A DNA stretch of 16,426 nucleotides, from assembly GCA_035291605.1 (NCBI GenBank), contig DATDRS010000092.1:1-16426 (forward strand). The letters run 5' to 3'. The translations under genes and the position numbers were made by a program. How positions within the stretch are numbered: the first letter of the stretch is position 1; every line of letters begins with the position of its first letter. This DNA comes from DATDRS01 sp035291605 (GTDB lineage Bacteria > Chloroflexota > Anaerolineae > Anaerolineales > UBA6663). Below the pieces are notes generated by a model. The model did not search any database, was not told the DNA's origin, and saw only the letters and a program-made list of their open reading frames with translations. Positions 1 through 6,835 of the stretch are shown piece after piece.

Positions 1-1500
1 CACGCCTGGCGGCACGCCGTCGCACGACCGGGGGACCTCAAACCCGAACACGGGGTCGGCGGCGTACTCTGAGCCTTGCAGCCTGCCGCCGAGCGCGGCG
101 TTGAGCAAGGCGCGCGTGTAGGCGATGCTGATACGCTTGCCCACTCCGTACGGGCCGCCGATCCAGCCGGTGTTGACGAGCCAGCACTGCGCGCCGTAGC
201 GCGTGACCTTCCGCTTGAGCAGATCGGCGTACACGGAGGGGTGATGCACCATGAACGGCGCGCCGAAGCACGCGCTGAACGTGATCTCCGGCTCGCTCCC
301 CACCCCCACCTCCGTCCCGCTGATCTTGGACGTGTAGCCGGAGATGAAATGATAAAGCGCCTGGTCGGGCGTCAACCGCGCGAGCGGCGGCATCACGCCC
401 GAGGCGTCGCACGTCAGCAAAATGATGTTCTTGGGATGCCCGCCCGTCTTCTCCGGCACGGCGTTGTCAATGTACTCCAGCGGGTACGACGCCCGCGTGT
501 TCTCGGTGAGCGAGTCGTCGTCCAGGTCAATATAGCGGGTCACCGGGTCGTAGACGACGTTCTCGAGGATCGTCCCGAACTTGCGCGTGCAGGCGTAAAT
601 CTGCGGCTCGGCGGTCGGCGAAAGCTGGATGACCTTGGCGTAGCACCCGCCCTCGAAGTTGAAGACGCCGTTATCGCTCCACCCGTGCTCGTCGTCTCCG
701 ATCAGCCCCCGCGCAGGGTCGGCGGACAGAGTCGTCTTGCCCGTCCCCGAGAGGCCGAAGAACAAGGCTGCGTCGCCGCCGGGGCCGACGTTCGCCGAAC
801 AGTGCATGGGCATCACCCCTTGCAAGGGGAGCAGGTAATTCAGCACGGTGAAGACCGACTTCTTGATCTCGCCGGCGTAGGCCGTGTCCCCGATGACGCA
901 CAGCTGCTGCTCGAAATTGAGCGCGATGAACGTGCCCGAGTTCGTGCTGTCAATCTGCGGGAGCGCCTTGAACGAGGGGACGCAGATCACCGTAAAATCC
1001 GGCGCGTGCCGCCGGTATTCTTCCGCCGTGCGGGGCAGGAGGAACATGTTGCGGGCGAACAGGCTGTGCCAGGCGTACTCGGTGACGATGCGGATCGGCA
1101 GCCGGTATTCGGGGTCCGCGCCCGCGTAGCAGTCCTGCACAAACACGTCGCGCCCCTGCAAAAAGCCCTGCAGGCGGCTCAGCAGGTCGTTGAACTTTTC
1201 CGCGCTGCACGGGCGGTTATACTCGCCCCACCACACTTTGTCCGCGCTCGCCGCCTCGCGGGTGATGAACTTGTCGTTGGCCGAGCGCGAGGTGTGCGCC
1301 CCCGTGTCCACGACGACCGGGCCCAGGTGCGCCATGCGCGCCTCGCGCCGGAAGGCGATCTCCTCGTAGAGCGCGGGGCCGGGCAGGTTCCAGTAGACCG
1401 TATGGAGGTTCGTCAGCCCGTGGTTCTCCAGCCCGTAGTCGCTCTTCAGCCTGGACGCCTCCGCCTGCGCGGGGGATCTGATATCCAGAAGGTTGTTCAT
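1..1500 (-). CDS. pckA: Phosphoenolpyruvate carboxykinase (ATP), 3' end cut by window edge
   Basis: This cytosolic enzyme converts oxaloacetate plus ATP to PEP, CO2 and ADP, the entry step of gluconeogenesis. My translation of the minus strand from the ATG at 1500 stays open for 500 codons to the window edge, so about 25-40 C-terminal residues are missing compared with the usual 525-540. ATP-type signatures are visible: the SRSANDKF segment near residue 71, the P-loop GLSGTGKT at about 249-256, the IGDDEHGW kinase-2 region at about 267-274, and FEGGCYAK at about 282-289. The start is set by a 4-bp ATGA overlap with the upstream aminotransferase, with AGGGA (1507-1511) as ribosome binding site. 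Translational coupling to that gene is inferred. The family assignment is very secure. Confidence 0.96.
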   Translation of the reverse strand, partial: MNNLLDIRSPAQAEASRLKSDYGLENHGLTNLHTVYWNLPGPALYEEIAFRREARMAHLGPVVVDTGAHTSRSANDKFITREAASADKVWWGEYNRPCSAEKFNDLLSRLQGFLQGRDVFVQDCYAGADPEYRLPIRIVTEYAWHSLFARNMFLLPRTAEEYRRHAPDFTVICVPSFKALPQIDSTNSGTFIALNFEQQLCVIGDTAYAGEIKKSVFTVLNYLLPLQGVMPMHCSANVGPGGDAALFFGLSGTGKTTLSADPARGLIGDDEHGWSDNGVFNFEGGCYAKVIQLSPTAEPQIYACTRKFGTILENVVYDPVTRYIDLDDDSLTENTRASYPLEYIDNAVPEKTGGHPKNIILLTCDASGVMPPLARLTPDQALYHFISGYTSKISGTEVGVGSEPEITFSACFGAPFMVHHPSVYADLLKRKVTRYGAQCWLVNTGWIGGPYGVGKRISIAYTRALLNAALGGRLQGSEYAADPVFGFEVPRSCDGVPPGV

Positions 1501-2714
1501 AGCCAATCCCTGACCAGCTTTCTATCGCCGACGTAAATCTCGTTGGGCGAGTTGGGGTCGAGCGCCCACTTGATGCGCGCGACGCCCTCGGTCACGTCCT
1601 TGACCGAGCCGGCGTAACTCAAGCGCAGGTGGCCCTCCATCCCAAATTCCCTGCCCGGCACGGTCACGACCAGCGCCTTCTTGAGCAGGAAGCGGGACAG
1701 CTCGACCGAGTCAGGGTTGTAGGCCCGGAAATCCGGCAGGCAGTAAAACGTCCCCTCCGGCGGCGTGGTCCTGACCCCGGCAAACGACCGCAGCTCGCGC
1801 AGCATCACGTTACGATTGTTTTCGATGCTCAACCGCAGGGACTCGATGGCGCTCTGCAAGCCGTTGAGCGCGCCCTCGGCGGCGGCCTGCAAAATAGGCG
1901 AGGTGCACGAAGTGGTCTGCGCCTGCACGTTCGTCATGACTTCGACCAGCCTCCGGCTGGCGACCGCCCACCCGATGCGGAACCCCGTCATCCCGTAAAG
2001 CTTGGAGATGCCGTTGATCACCACGACCCGCGTGGATTCGACGTCCTGATGGGTGAACTGGTAAGCCGGGGGCGCGGTCTTCCCGTCAAAGACGAGCCTG
2101 TGGTAAATGTCGTCCATGATGAGGTAGATATTCTTCTTTTCGCAGAACGCGACGATCTCGGCGATGAACTTGGCGGGGAAGATCACGCCCGAGGGGTTGT
2201 TCGGGCTGTTGACGATGATGGCCCTGGTATACGAGCTGACGGCCTTCTCAATATCGGCCAGGCGGGGATAGAAGCCCCCATCCTCCGGCGTCACAATCAC
2301 CGGCACGCCGTACACCATCTTGATCATTTCAGGATAGCTTACCCAGTACGGCGCGAGGACGATCACCTCATCCTGAGGGTTAAGCAGCGCGAACAGCAGG
2401 TTATACAACGCCTGCTTGGCCCCCGCGGAAACAATCACGTTCTCCGGCCCCACCACGCGGTCGTAGTTCTCCTCGGTGTAGCGGATGATGGCTTTCTTGA
2501 GCGAGGGCAGACCGTCGGTGGGGACATACTTGACATCGCCCGTGTTCAGCTTGGCCGCCGAGCTGAGGATCGCCGAAATAGGGGCTTTGTTTTTCGGCTC
2601 GCCGATGCCCAGATGGATCACCGCCTCCCCCTTCTCCCGCAAAATTTGCGCTTCTTCATTGAGCTTCAGCGTGGGCGATTCGGCGATCGCCTGCGCCAGC
2701 CGACTCAGACTCAT
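1497..2714 (-). CDS. Pyridoxal-phosphate aspartate aminotransferase, class I
   Basis: A 405-residue fold-type I aminotransferase, most likely exchanging aspartate and 2-oxoglutarate for oxaloacetate and glutamate in the cytoplasm. Visible motifs are YVPTDGLPSLKKAI (63-76), SAGAKQALYN (96-105), APYWVSYPEM (121-130), NSPNNPSG (169-176), DDIYH (201-205), the PLP lysine in SKLYGMTGFRIGW (K238), and the carboxylate-binding Arg in LRLSY (R364). One oddity is that the usual GEPDFDTP loop reads GEPKNKAP (38-45), so substrate preference could differ from classical AspC. The start at 2714 follows AGGAGGT (2725-2731) at good spacing. The gene lies directly upstream of pckA and overlaps it by ATGA. That context supports oxaloacetate as the product, but an aromatic or other amino acid substrate cannot be excluded. 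Confidence 0.92.
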   Translation of the reverse strand: MSLSRLAQAIAESPTLKLNEEAQILREKGEAVIHLGIGEPKNKAPISAILSSAAKLNTGDVKYVPTDGLPSLKKAIIRYTEENYDRVVGPENVIVSAGAKQALYNLLFALLNPQDEVIVLAPYWVSYPEMIKMVYGVPVIVTPEDGGFYPRLADIEKAVSSYTRAIIVNSPNNPSGVIFPAKFIAEIVAFCEKKNIYLIMDDIYHRLVFDGKTAPPAYQFTHQDVESTRVVVINGISKLYGMTGFRIGWAVASRRLVEVMTNVQAQTTSCTSPILQAAAEGALNGLQSAIESLRLSIENNRNVMLRELRSFAGVRTTPPEGTFYCLPDFRAYNPDSVELSRFLLKKALVVTVPGREFGMEGHLRLSYAGSVKDVTEGVARIKWALDPNSPNEIYVGDRKLVRDWL

Positions 2715-2731
2715 ATCCGGACTGACCTCCT

Positions 2732-2752
2732 AAACGCCAAATCTCGGCGTTT
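2732..2752 (-). promoter_or_regulatory. Leader hairpin abutting the aminotransferase ribosome binding site
   Basis: On the minus strand AAACGCC and GGCGTTT form a perfect 7-bp inverted repeat around a 7-nt loop. The stem ends at the base next to the AGGAGGT ribosome binding site (2725-2731) of the aminotransferase. It lies wholly inside the predicted leader of about 50 nt. It could stabilise the mRNA 5' end or affect ribosome access. No riboswitch family is recognised. Confidence 0.5.
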
Positions 2753-2770
2753 CTAGAGAATATTTTCACC

Positions 2771-2776
2771 ATTATA
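2771..2776 (-). promoter_or_regulatory. Sigma-70 -10 box for the aminotransferase-pckA operon
   Basis: The minus strand reads a perfect TATAAT here, about 57 bp before the aminotransferase ATG. Transcription would start near 2764. No good -35 hexamer is found at 16-18 bp (the best is ATGCTA), so the promoter may be weak or need an activator. Confidence 0.55.
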
Positions 2777-2794
2777 CCCCTTTGGTTTACAATA

Positions 2795-2867
2795 GCATCC
2801 TGCCTGCACCTGTGGCGCAGGCACAGGTGAGCGGAGCGGCGTTTTTTGCCGCGTAGTCGAAGGATGC
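2795..2867. repeat. Nested palindromic REP-like repeat
   Basis: Three inverted repeats sit in this intergenic stretch. The outer pair is GCATCCT (2795-2801) with AGGATGC (2861-2867). Inside it are CACCTGTG (2807-2814) with CACAGGTG (2822-2829), and GCGGC (2836-2840) with GCCGC (2848-2852) around a T-rich loop. Its right half (GAGCGGAGCGG, TAGTCGAAGGATGC) resembles the GAGCGAAGCGAAGCATC core of the element at 5204-5319, so both may belong to one dispersed family. It follows the histidine kinase stop at 2896 and could also shape the 3' end of that transcript, but no U-run follows a stem in the correct direction. Confidence 0.55.
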
Positions 2868-2895
2868 GCGATCGTAAGTGAACTCGGAATTTTCT

Positions 2896-4143
2896 CTAAT
2901 CCGCGTCGAGCGAGAACTTGCGCCAGGGCTTGGGGTTTTTCGCCCACGTCAGCAGCTCAGGCTCCTTGATTTCCGGCGGCTCGGAGAGCAGCGGCAGCAT
3001 GATGTGGACGGTCGTGCCGGGGTTCGCGACTTCGTCATAACCCGGCGACTCGACCCAGAGCATGCCGCCGTGCGCCGTGACGATGCCGCGGGCGATGGGC
3101 AGCCCCAGCCCCGGCCCCCCGCCCTTGAACTTGGTCTTGCCGCTGGAATGCAGCGAGACGTCGCCGAGCGAGGCGAACTTTTCAAAGATGCGCTGCTGGT
3201 TTTCGGGGGCGATGCCGATCCCCGTATCGGCGATCGCAATTTCGAGGAAACCGGGCAGCCGGCGCGAGCGGATGGTGATCGCGCCGCCGTCCGGCGTGAA
3301 CTTGACCGCGTTTTCCAGGATGTGCACCAGCACCTGACTCAGGCGCTCGGGATCGGCGTAAGTCGTCAGGTCAGGCTCAATCGGCTCAATCGTCAACGAC
3401 AGCCGCCGCTGGCGCACGGTTGCCTCCACTTCCGCCCGCAGCTGCTCGACGACCTCGCCCAGGTTCACCCACGTGTAATGCAGCGCCAGGAGGTTGTTGT
3501 CAATCAGCGAGACGTCAATCATATCTTCGATGATCTCATTCAAGCGCCGCGTGCCGTTGCCCAGGCCGCCCAGCAAAACCGCCACGCGCGGATACCGGTC
3601 GCCAGGCAACTCGGCGGCCAGGAGCTGGGAATAGCCTTCGATAAGCGTCAGCGGCGTCTTCAATTCATGCGCGGCCACGGCGATAAAGTCCGATTTGGAT
3701 TTGTCCAGCTTCTCCATCTCGGCCTGCGCCCGGCCCAGTTCTGCTTCAACTTCGCGGACCCGCGCCTCATATTCCGCGACATAAAGGTATGCAATCGCTT
3801 CGGCGAAGAAATGCTCGAGTGTGGCAATCGCCCGGAGCGCCTCCACCGGCGCCAGATCCGTGGTGAGGACTTCCCAGGTGCAGCTGCGCAGGGTATGGAG
3901 AAGCGGGACAAAGGTCTGCTGCTCGTGATTCGTCGGCGCCGGGCGTGAAGCCATCCATTCCTGCATCAACGTGTTCAGCCATTCCTGTGACCCGCTCTCG
4001 ACGGCTGCCGCCAACCGGTCGTAGAAGCGGCCGATCTCGGCCTCCAGCGACTCGCGCAGCAGTTCGCCGTGCGCCAGGCGGTCCACGGCGCGCTGAATCA
4101 GCTTCGGATGCAGGTCTCGCAGTTGAATGACCAATTCCGGCAT
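2896..4143 (-). CDS. Soluble sensor histidine kinase with unassigned helical N-terminal domain
   Basis: A 415-residue kinase without membrane segments, so probably cytoplasmic. The N-terminal 130 residues look helical and are not confidently assigned; a resemblance to RsbRD-type N-terminal sensor domains is only an impression. A short coiled stretch (about 125-150) leads to the H-box AVAAHELKTP with phospho-acceptor H159, then the N-box HILENAVKFTP (N278), the G1 box DTGIGIA (D306) and the G2 box GGGPGLGL (341-348), followed by a 30-residue tail. It starts 3 bp after the stop of the upstream M28 peptidase gene (TGACATATG) with no clear Shine-Dalgarno, so reinitiation after that gene is likely. 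No response regulator gene adjoins it on this strand. Confidence 0.9.
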   Translation of the reverse strand: MPELVIQLRDLHPKLIQRAVDRLAHGELLRESLEAEIGRFYDRLAAAVESGSQEWLNTLMQEWMASRPAPTNHEQQTFVPLLHTLRSCTWEVLTTDLAPVEALRAIATLEHFFAEAIAYLYVAEYEARVREVEAELGRAQAEMEKLDKSKSDFIAVAAHELKTPLTLIEGYSQLLAAELPGDRYPRVAVLLGGLGNGTRRLNEIIEDMIDVSLIDNNLLALHYTWVNLGEVVEQLRAEVEATVRQRRLSLTIEPIEPDLTTYADPERLSQVLVHILENAVKFTPDGGAITIRSRRLPGFLEIAIADTGIGIAPENQQRIFEKFASLGDVSLHSSGKTKFKGGGPGLGLPIARGIVTAHGGMLWVESPGYDEVANPGTTVHIMLPLLSEPPEIKEPELLTWAKNPKPWRKFSLDAD

Positions 4144-4146
4144 ATG

Positions 4147-5085
4147 TCAGCGGTTCTCTGATTCCAGAAAAGCCTCGACCGTCCGGCCAATGCGCTCCAG
4201 GCTCTCCGGACTGACCTTATCGGCGGTATCCGCGGTCGTGTGCCAGTAAGGATAGTCGAAGTCAATTATATCTGCGGCCGGGATCCCGCGCTGGGCAAAC
4301 GGGATATGATCATCAAGCATAGCCCAGCGCGGGAGCGGGAGAAAGTAGTCCGCATATCCTAATTTCGCGGCCATGGCCCACACCTTCGCCGAGAGTTCGC
4401 CGTTGGAATTAGTGTCGAAATAAAACTGCTGGTCGGCGTCCCCGACCATGTCCAGCAGGATCATCGCCTCGATCTGGTTGACTTGCTCGGGGGTTAACTG
4501 CTGCGCCATATAGGTCGAGCCTTGAATCCAATCCCAGCCGTCCAATCCGCCATTGTCTTCGGCGTCGAAAAACGCCAGCCAGATTTCATGCGGGATTGGC
4601 TTGAGATCGAGGCTACGCGCCAGTTCCAGGAGGACGGCGACGCCGGAGGCGCCATCGTTCGCGCCGGGAACTGGGGCATCGGGGTGTTCGGCATCCCGAT
4701 CGGCGCGCCGCCGGGAATCATAGTGAGCGCCCAAGAGAATGACCGGGCCGCGCCCCACGTTCGCGCGGGCGACGATGTTCCGCGCGGGGGTGCCCAGGTA
4801 GGTGAAAGGCTGGAACTCGACTGCCCAGCCCGACTGCTGAAGTTGAGCGGCGACGTAGTCGCCCGCCGCCCGGCTGGCCTCACTCCCCGTGATTCTCGGC
4901 CCGAAATCCATCTGGGCCGTCACATGTTGGTAGGCAAGTTGGCCGCTGAATTCGGTGGGCGATGGGGTGGAAAAGTAAAGCTGCCAGGCAGCCCACCCAA
5001 CCAGAAACACAAGGAGAAGCCCCACTGAAGTCACGAGAACGCGGAAGTTGCGGATAGCCTCAAATCCGGTCATAGGTTTGACCAT
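4147..5085 (-). CDS. Membrane-anchored M28-family zinc peptidase or glutaminyl-cyclase-like enzyme
   Basis: A 312-residue protein with one N-terminal hydrophobic segment (about 16-38), suggesting an exported, anchored enzyme. The M28 metal-site pattern is present in order: GAHYDSR (H121), GANDGASG (D144), FFDAEDNG (E176, D177), LLDMVGD (D212) and WHTTADT (H282). The ligand usually Glu in M28 is Asp177. The DDHIPFAQRGIP segment (258-269) followed by WHTTAD also matches the layout of animal-type glutaminyl-peptide cyclotransferases, which share this fold, so aminopeptidase versus cyclase activity cannot be settled here. A second possible start is the ATG at 5073; neither has a well-placed ribosome binding site. 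It is the first gene of a two-gene unit with the histidine kinase. Confidence 0.88.
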   Translation of the reverse strand: MVKPMTGFEAIRNFRVLVTSVGLLLVFLVGWAAWQLYFSTPSPTEFSGQLAYQHVTAQMDFGPRITGSEASRAAGDYVAAQLQQSGWAVEFQPFTYLGTPARNIVARANVGRGPVILLGAHYDSRRRADRDAEHPDAPVPGANDGASGVAVLLELARSLDLKPIPHEIWLAFFDAEDNGGLDGWDWIQGSTYMAQQLTPEQVNQIEAMILLDMVGDADQQFYFDTNSNGELSAKVWAMAAKLGYADYFLPLPRWAMLDDHIPFAQRGIPAADIIDFDYPYWHTTADTADKVSPESLERIGRTVEAFLESENR

Positions 5086-5131
5086 TCCACTTCAGTCATC
5101 TGCGATGGCTATGCGCAAAGACATGTGGCTT

Positions 5132-5169
5132 GAGCACGGTTCTTGCGCCGACCTGGCATGAAACTTGCT
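5132..5169 (+). promoter_or_regulatory. Tandem sigma-54-like (-24/-12) motifs upstream of rpoN
   Basis: TGGCAT-GAAAC-TTGCT at 5154-5169 has the invariant GG and GC doublets separated by the required 10 bp; a start would fall near 5180. A weaker copy, GAGCAC-GGTTC-TTGCG (5132-5147), lies 22 bp upstream with one base of the GG doublet changed. Both point toward rpoN, 200 bp away, but the MITE-like element lies between. Possible autoregulation of the sigma factor is an inference. Confidence 0.45.
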
Positions 5170-5203
5170 ACGTCAGACCTGACTGGCCTGGCGTATCTTG
5201 CTA

Positions 5204-5319
5204 GGTGCATTTCTCTTTTTTGACCCGCTGTCATGCTGAGCGAAGCGAAGCATCTCCGGGCCGAGCGTGGAGACCCTTCGCTCAAGGTGACAAACTGACC
5301 TTCAACGGGAAATGCACCC
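5204..5319. mobile_element. 116-bp MITE-like palindromic element with 8-bp target duplication (5196-5203 and 5320-5327)
   Basis: The element begins GGTGCATTTC (5204-5213) and ends GAAATGCACC (5309-5318), a perfect 10-bp terminal inverted repeat. Imperfect complementarity continues inward to a core palindrome: GTCATGCTGAGCGAAG (from 5230) against CTTCGCTCAAGGTGAC (to 5291). The direct repeat TCTTGCTA flanks it exactly at 5196-5203 and 5320-5327, the mark of a transposition event. It has no coding capacity and would need a transposase in trans. The family is not recognised; an 8-bp duplication is compatible with several IS families. Confidence 0.75.
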
Positions 5320-5335
5320 TCTTGCTAGGCGTGAT

Positions 5336-5364
5336 TTGACCTGATCCATCACTATAGATATACT
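5336..5364 (+). promoter_or_regulatory. Sigma-70 promoter of the rpoN operon
   Basis: TTGACC (5336-5341) and TATACT (5359-5364) are separated by exactly 17 bp. The start would lie near 5371, giving a leader of only about 10 nt with part of an AAAAGG ribosome binding site, so the mRNA may be nearly leaderless. The promoter lies just outside the MITE-like element. Confidence 0.7.
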
Positions 5365-5380
5365 GCAAAAGGTTTGAAAT

Positions 5381-6835
5381 ATGTTTGTCAGCGCTACTCA
5401 AGACTTTCGCCAGCACCAGACAACGGCTCATCTCGCGCAGACGATGAGCTTTCTGGCGCTGCCCATCGCAGAACTGGAAACCAAGCTACTCACCGAACTG
5501 GACGAGAACCCAGCTCTCGAGCTAGTCGAAGAATTGCGCTGCCCCGGGTGCGGCAAGCGCCTCGCGCACGGCCTGTGCCCGACCTGCGCCGCGCCGCGCG
5601 GCGACGACGCGCCGGTCGTTTACCTTTCTCAGCACGACCCGCTTGGGTTCCGCGCGCTGGATGGAGACGAGGGTGAGCCGCGCGAAATCAAGACGCCCGA
5701 GCGGCTCGACGAGTACATTCTGCGGCAGGTCGGGCCGGCGCTTTCGTCCGCCGAGCGCCCGATAGCCGCTTACCTCCTGGCGCAGATTGACGACAACGGC
5801 TTTCTCACCGAGTCGCCCGCGGAAGCCGCCGTCTTCCAGCGCGCGCCTCTCGCCACGGTCGAACGTGTGCTCGCGCTCATCCAACGCGCCGACCCGCCGG
5901 GCATCTGTGCGCGCACGCCCGAGGCCGCCCTCCTGATCCAACTGGAATGCCTGGCCGACGACGCGCCCAGGGGTCGGCAGCTGCCGACCTCTACCATGTT
6001 CATCCTGGCGCGCGCCATCATTCGCGACCATTTTGAGCGGCTGGCGAAATGCGAATACACCCGTATTGCCCACCGCCTGCACGTGCCGCGCACGGCCGTG
6101 GAAGCCGCCGCGCGCTTTATTCAACGCAACCTGACCCCCTACCCGGCCCGCGCCTTTTGGGGCGAAGGCAAAGCCGGGGGAAACGACGATGGCGCAGCGC
6201 TCATCGCCCCCGACGTGAACATTTCCATGCTCACGCAGAGGCCGGATGGCCCGCTGCTGATCGAAGTCTTCGCCCCGCTCGCCGGCTGGCTGCGCGTCAA
6301 CCCGGAATTCAAAGCCGTTCTCGCGGAATGCTCGGAGACCGAGCGCGAGAAATGGGCTCCGGTGGTCGAACGCGCCACGCTCATCACGAAATGTGTGCAG
6401 CAGCGCAATCATACCATGCGCCGCCTGATGGCGCTGATCGCCGCCGAGCAGCGCGATTTTATCCTGGGCGGCGACGGCGATTTGCGTCCGCTGACCCGCG
6501 CGCGCGTGGCGAAAGCGCTTGGGGTGCACGAGTCCACCATCTCCCGCGCCGTCGCCGGGAAGTTCGCCGCCCTGCCGAATGGCCGCATCGTCCCACTCGC
6601 CAGGTTTTTCGACCGCAGTCTCTCCGTCCGCGACCGGGTGCGCTGCCTCGTCGAGACGGAAACGCGCCCTATGACGGACGACGAAATCGCCGCGGCGCTG
6701 GGGGATGAAGGCATCCGCGTTGCCCGCCGCACCGTCGCCAAATACCGGAATATGTTGGGCATCCTGCCCGCCAACGTCCGCGCCCGCGTGGGGCGCCTGC
6801 GCGTGGACGCCGTCTACCAACTGGCGCCCATATGA
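5381..6835 (+). CDS. rpoN: RNA polymerase sigma-54 factor with zinc-ribbon-like insert
   Basis: A 484-residue sigma-54. Region I, which inhibits open-complex formation until an activator ATPase acts, is recognisable at about 7-48 (QTMSFLALPIAELETKLL, ELDENPALEL). The core-binding domain spans about 105-310 (YLLAQIDDNGFL, RADPPGICAR). The promoter-binding helix-turn-helix is VAKALGVHESTISRAV (376-391). The RpoN box that reads the -24 element is ARRTVAKYRN (448-457), against the canonical ARRTVAKYRE. Where an acidic or variable region II normally lies there is CPGCGKRLAHGLCPTC (C54, C57, C66, C69), a probable zinc-binding knuckle pair not part of the classical sigma-54 layout. It is the first gene of a three-gene unit with its own kinase and activator. 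The gene appears intact. Confidence 0.95.
   Translation: MFVSATQDFRQHQTTAHLAQTMSFLALPIAELETKLLTELDENPALELVEELRCPGCGKRLAHGLCPTCAAPRGDDAPVVYLSQHDPLGFRALDGDEGEPREIKTPERLDEYILRQVGPALSSAERPIAAYLLAQIDDNGFLTESPAEAAVFQRAPLATVERVLALIQRADPPGICARTPEAALLIQLECLADDAPRGRQLPTSTMFILARAIIRDHFERLAKCEYTRIAHRLHVPRTAVEAAARFIQRNLTPYPARAFWGEGKAGGNDDGAALIAPDVNISMLTQRPDGPLLIEVFAPLAGWLRVNPEFKAVLAECSETEREKWAPVVERATLITKCVQQRNHTMRRLMALIAAEQRDFILGGDGDLRPLTRARVAKALGVHESTISRAVAGKFAALPNGRIVPLARFFDRSLSVRDRVRCLVETETRPMTDDEIAAALGDEGIRVARRTVAKYRNMLGILPANVRARVGRLRVDAVYQLAPI

Noticed and set aside
76..1536. Long plus-strand open frame (486 codons) opposite pckA
   Set aside because: Arg/Ala/Gly/Val-rich composition with no recognisable motifs; pckA motifs on the other strand are unmistakable. 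It is a GC-rich antisense shadow.
1629..2756. Plus-strand open frame (375 codons) opposite the aminotransferase
   Set aside because: Low-complexity composition rich in Arg, Asp and His; the minus strand carries the full set of class I aminotransferase motifs.
2807..2829. CACCTGTG/CACAGGTG hairpin considered as an intrinsic terminator of the histidine kinase gene
   Set aside because: No U-run follows on the minus strand; the nested repeats fit a REP-like element better.
2878..3948. Plus-strand open frame (356 codons) opposite the soluble histidine kinase
   Set aside because: No motif; it is the antisense of conserved HATPase and HisKA boxes.
5189..5202. TGGCGTATCTTGCT, considered as a third sigma-54 promoter
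   Set aside because: The GG and GC doublets are only 8 bp apart, not the required 10.
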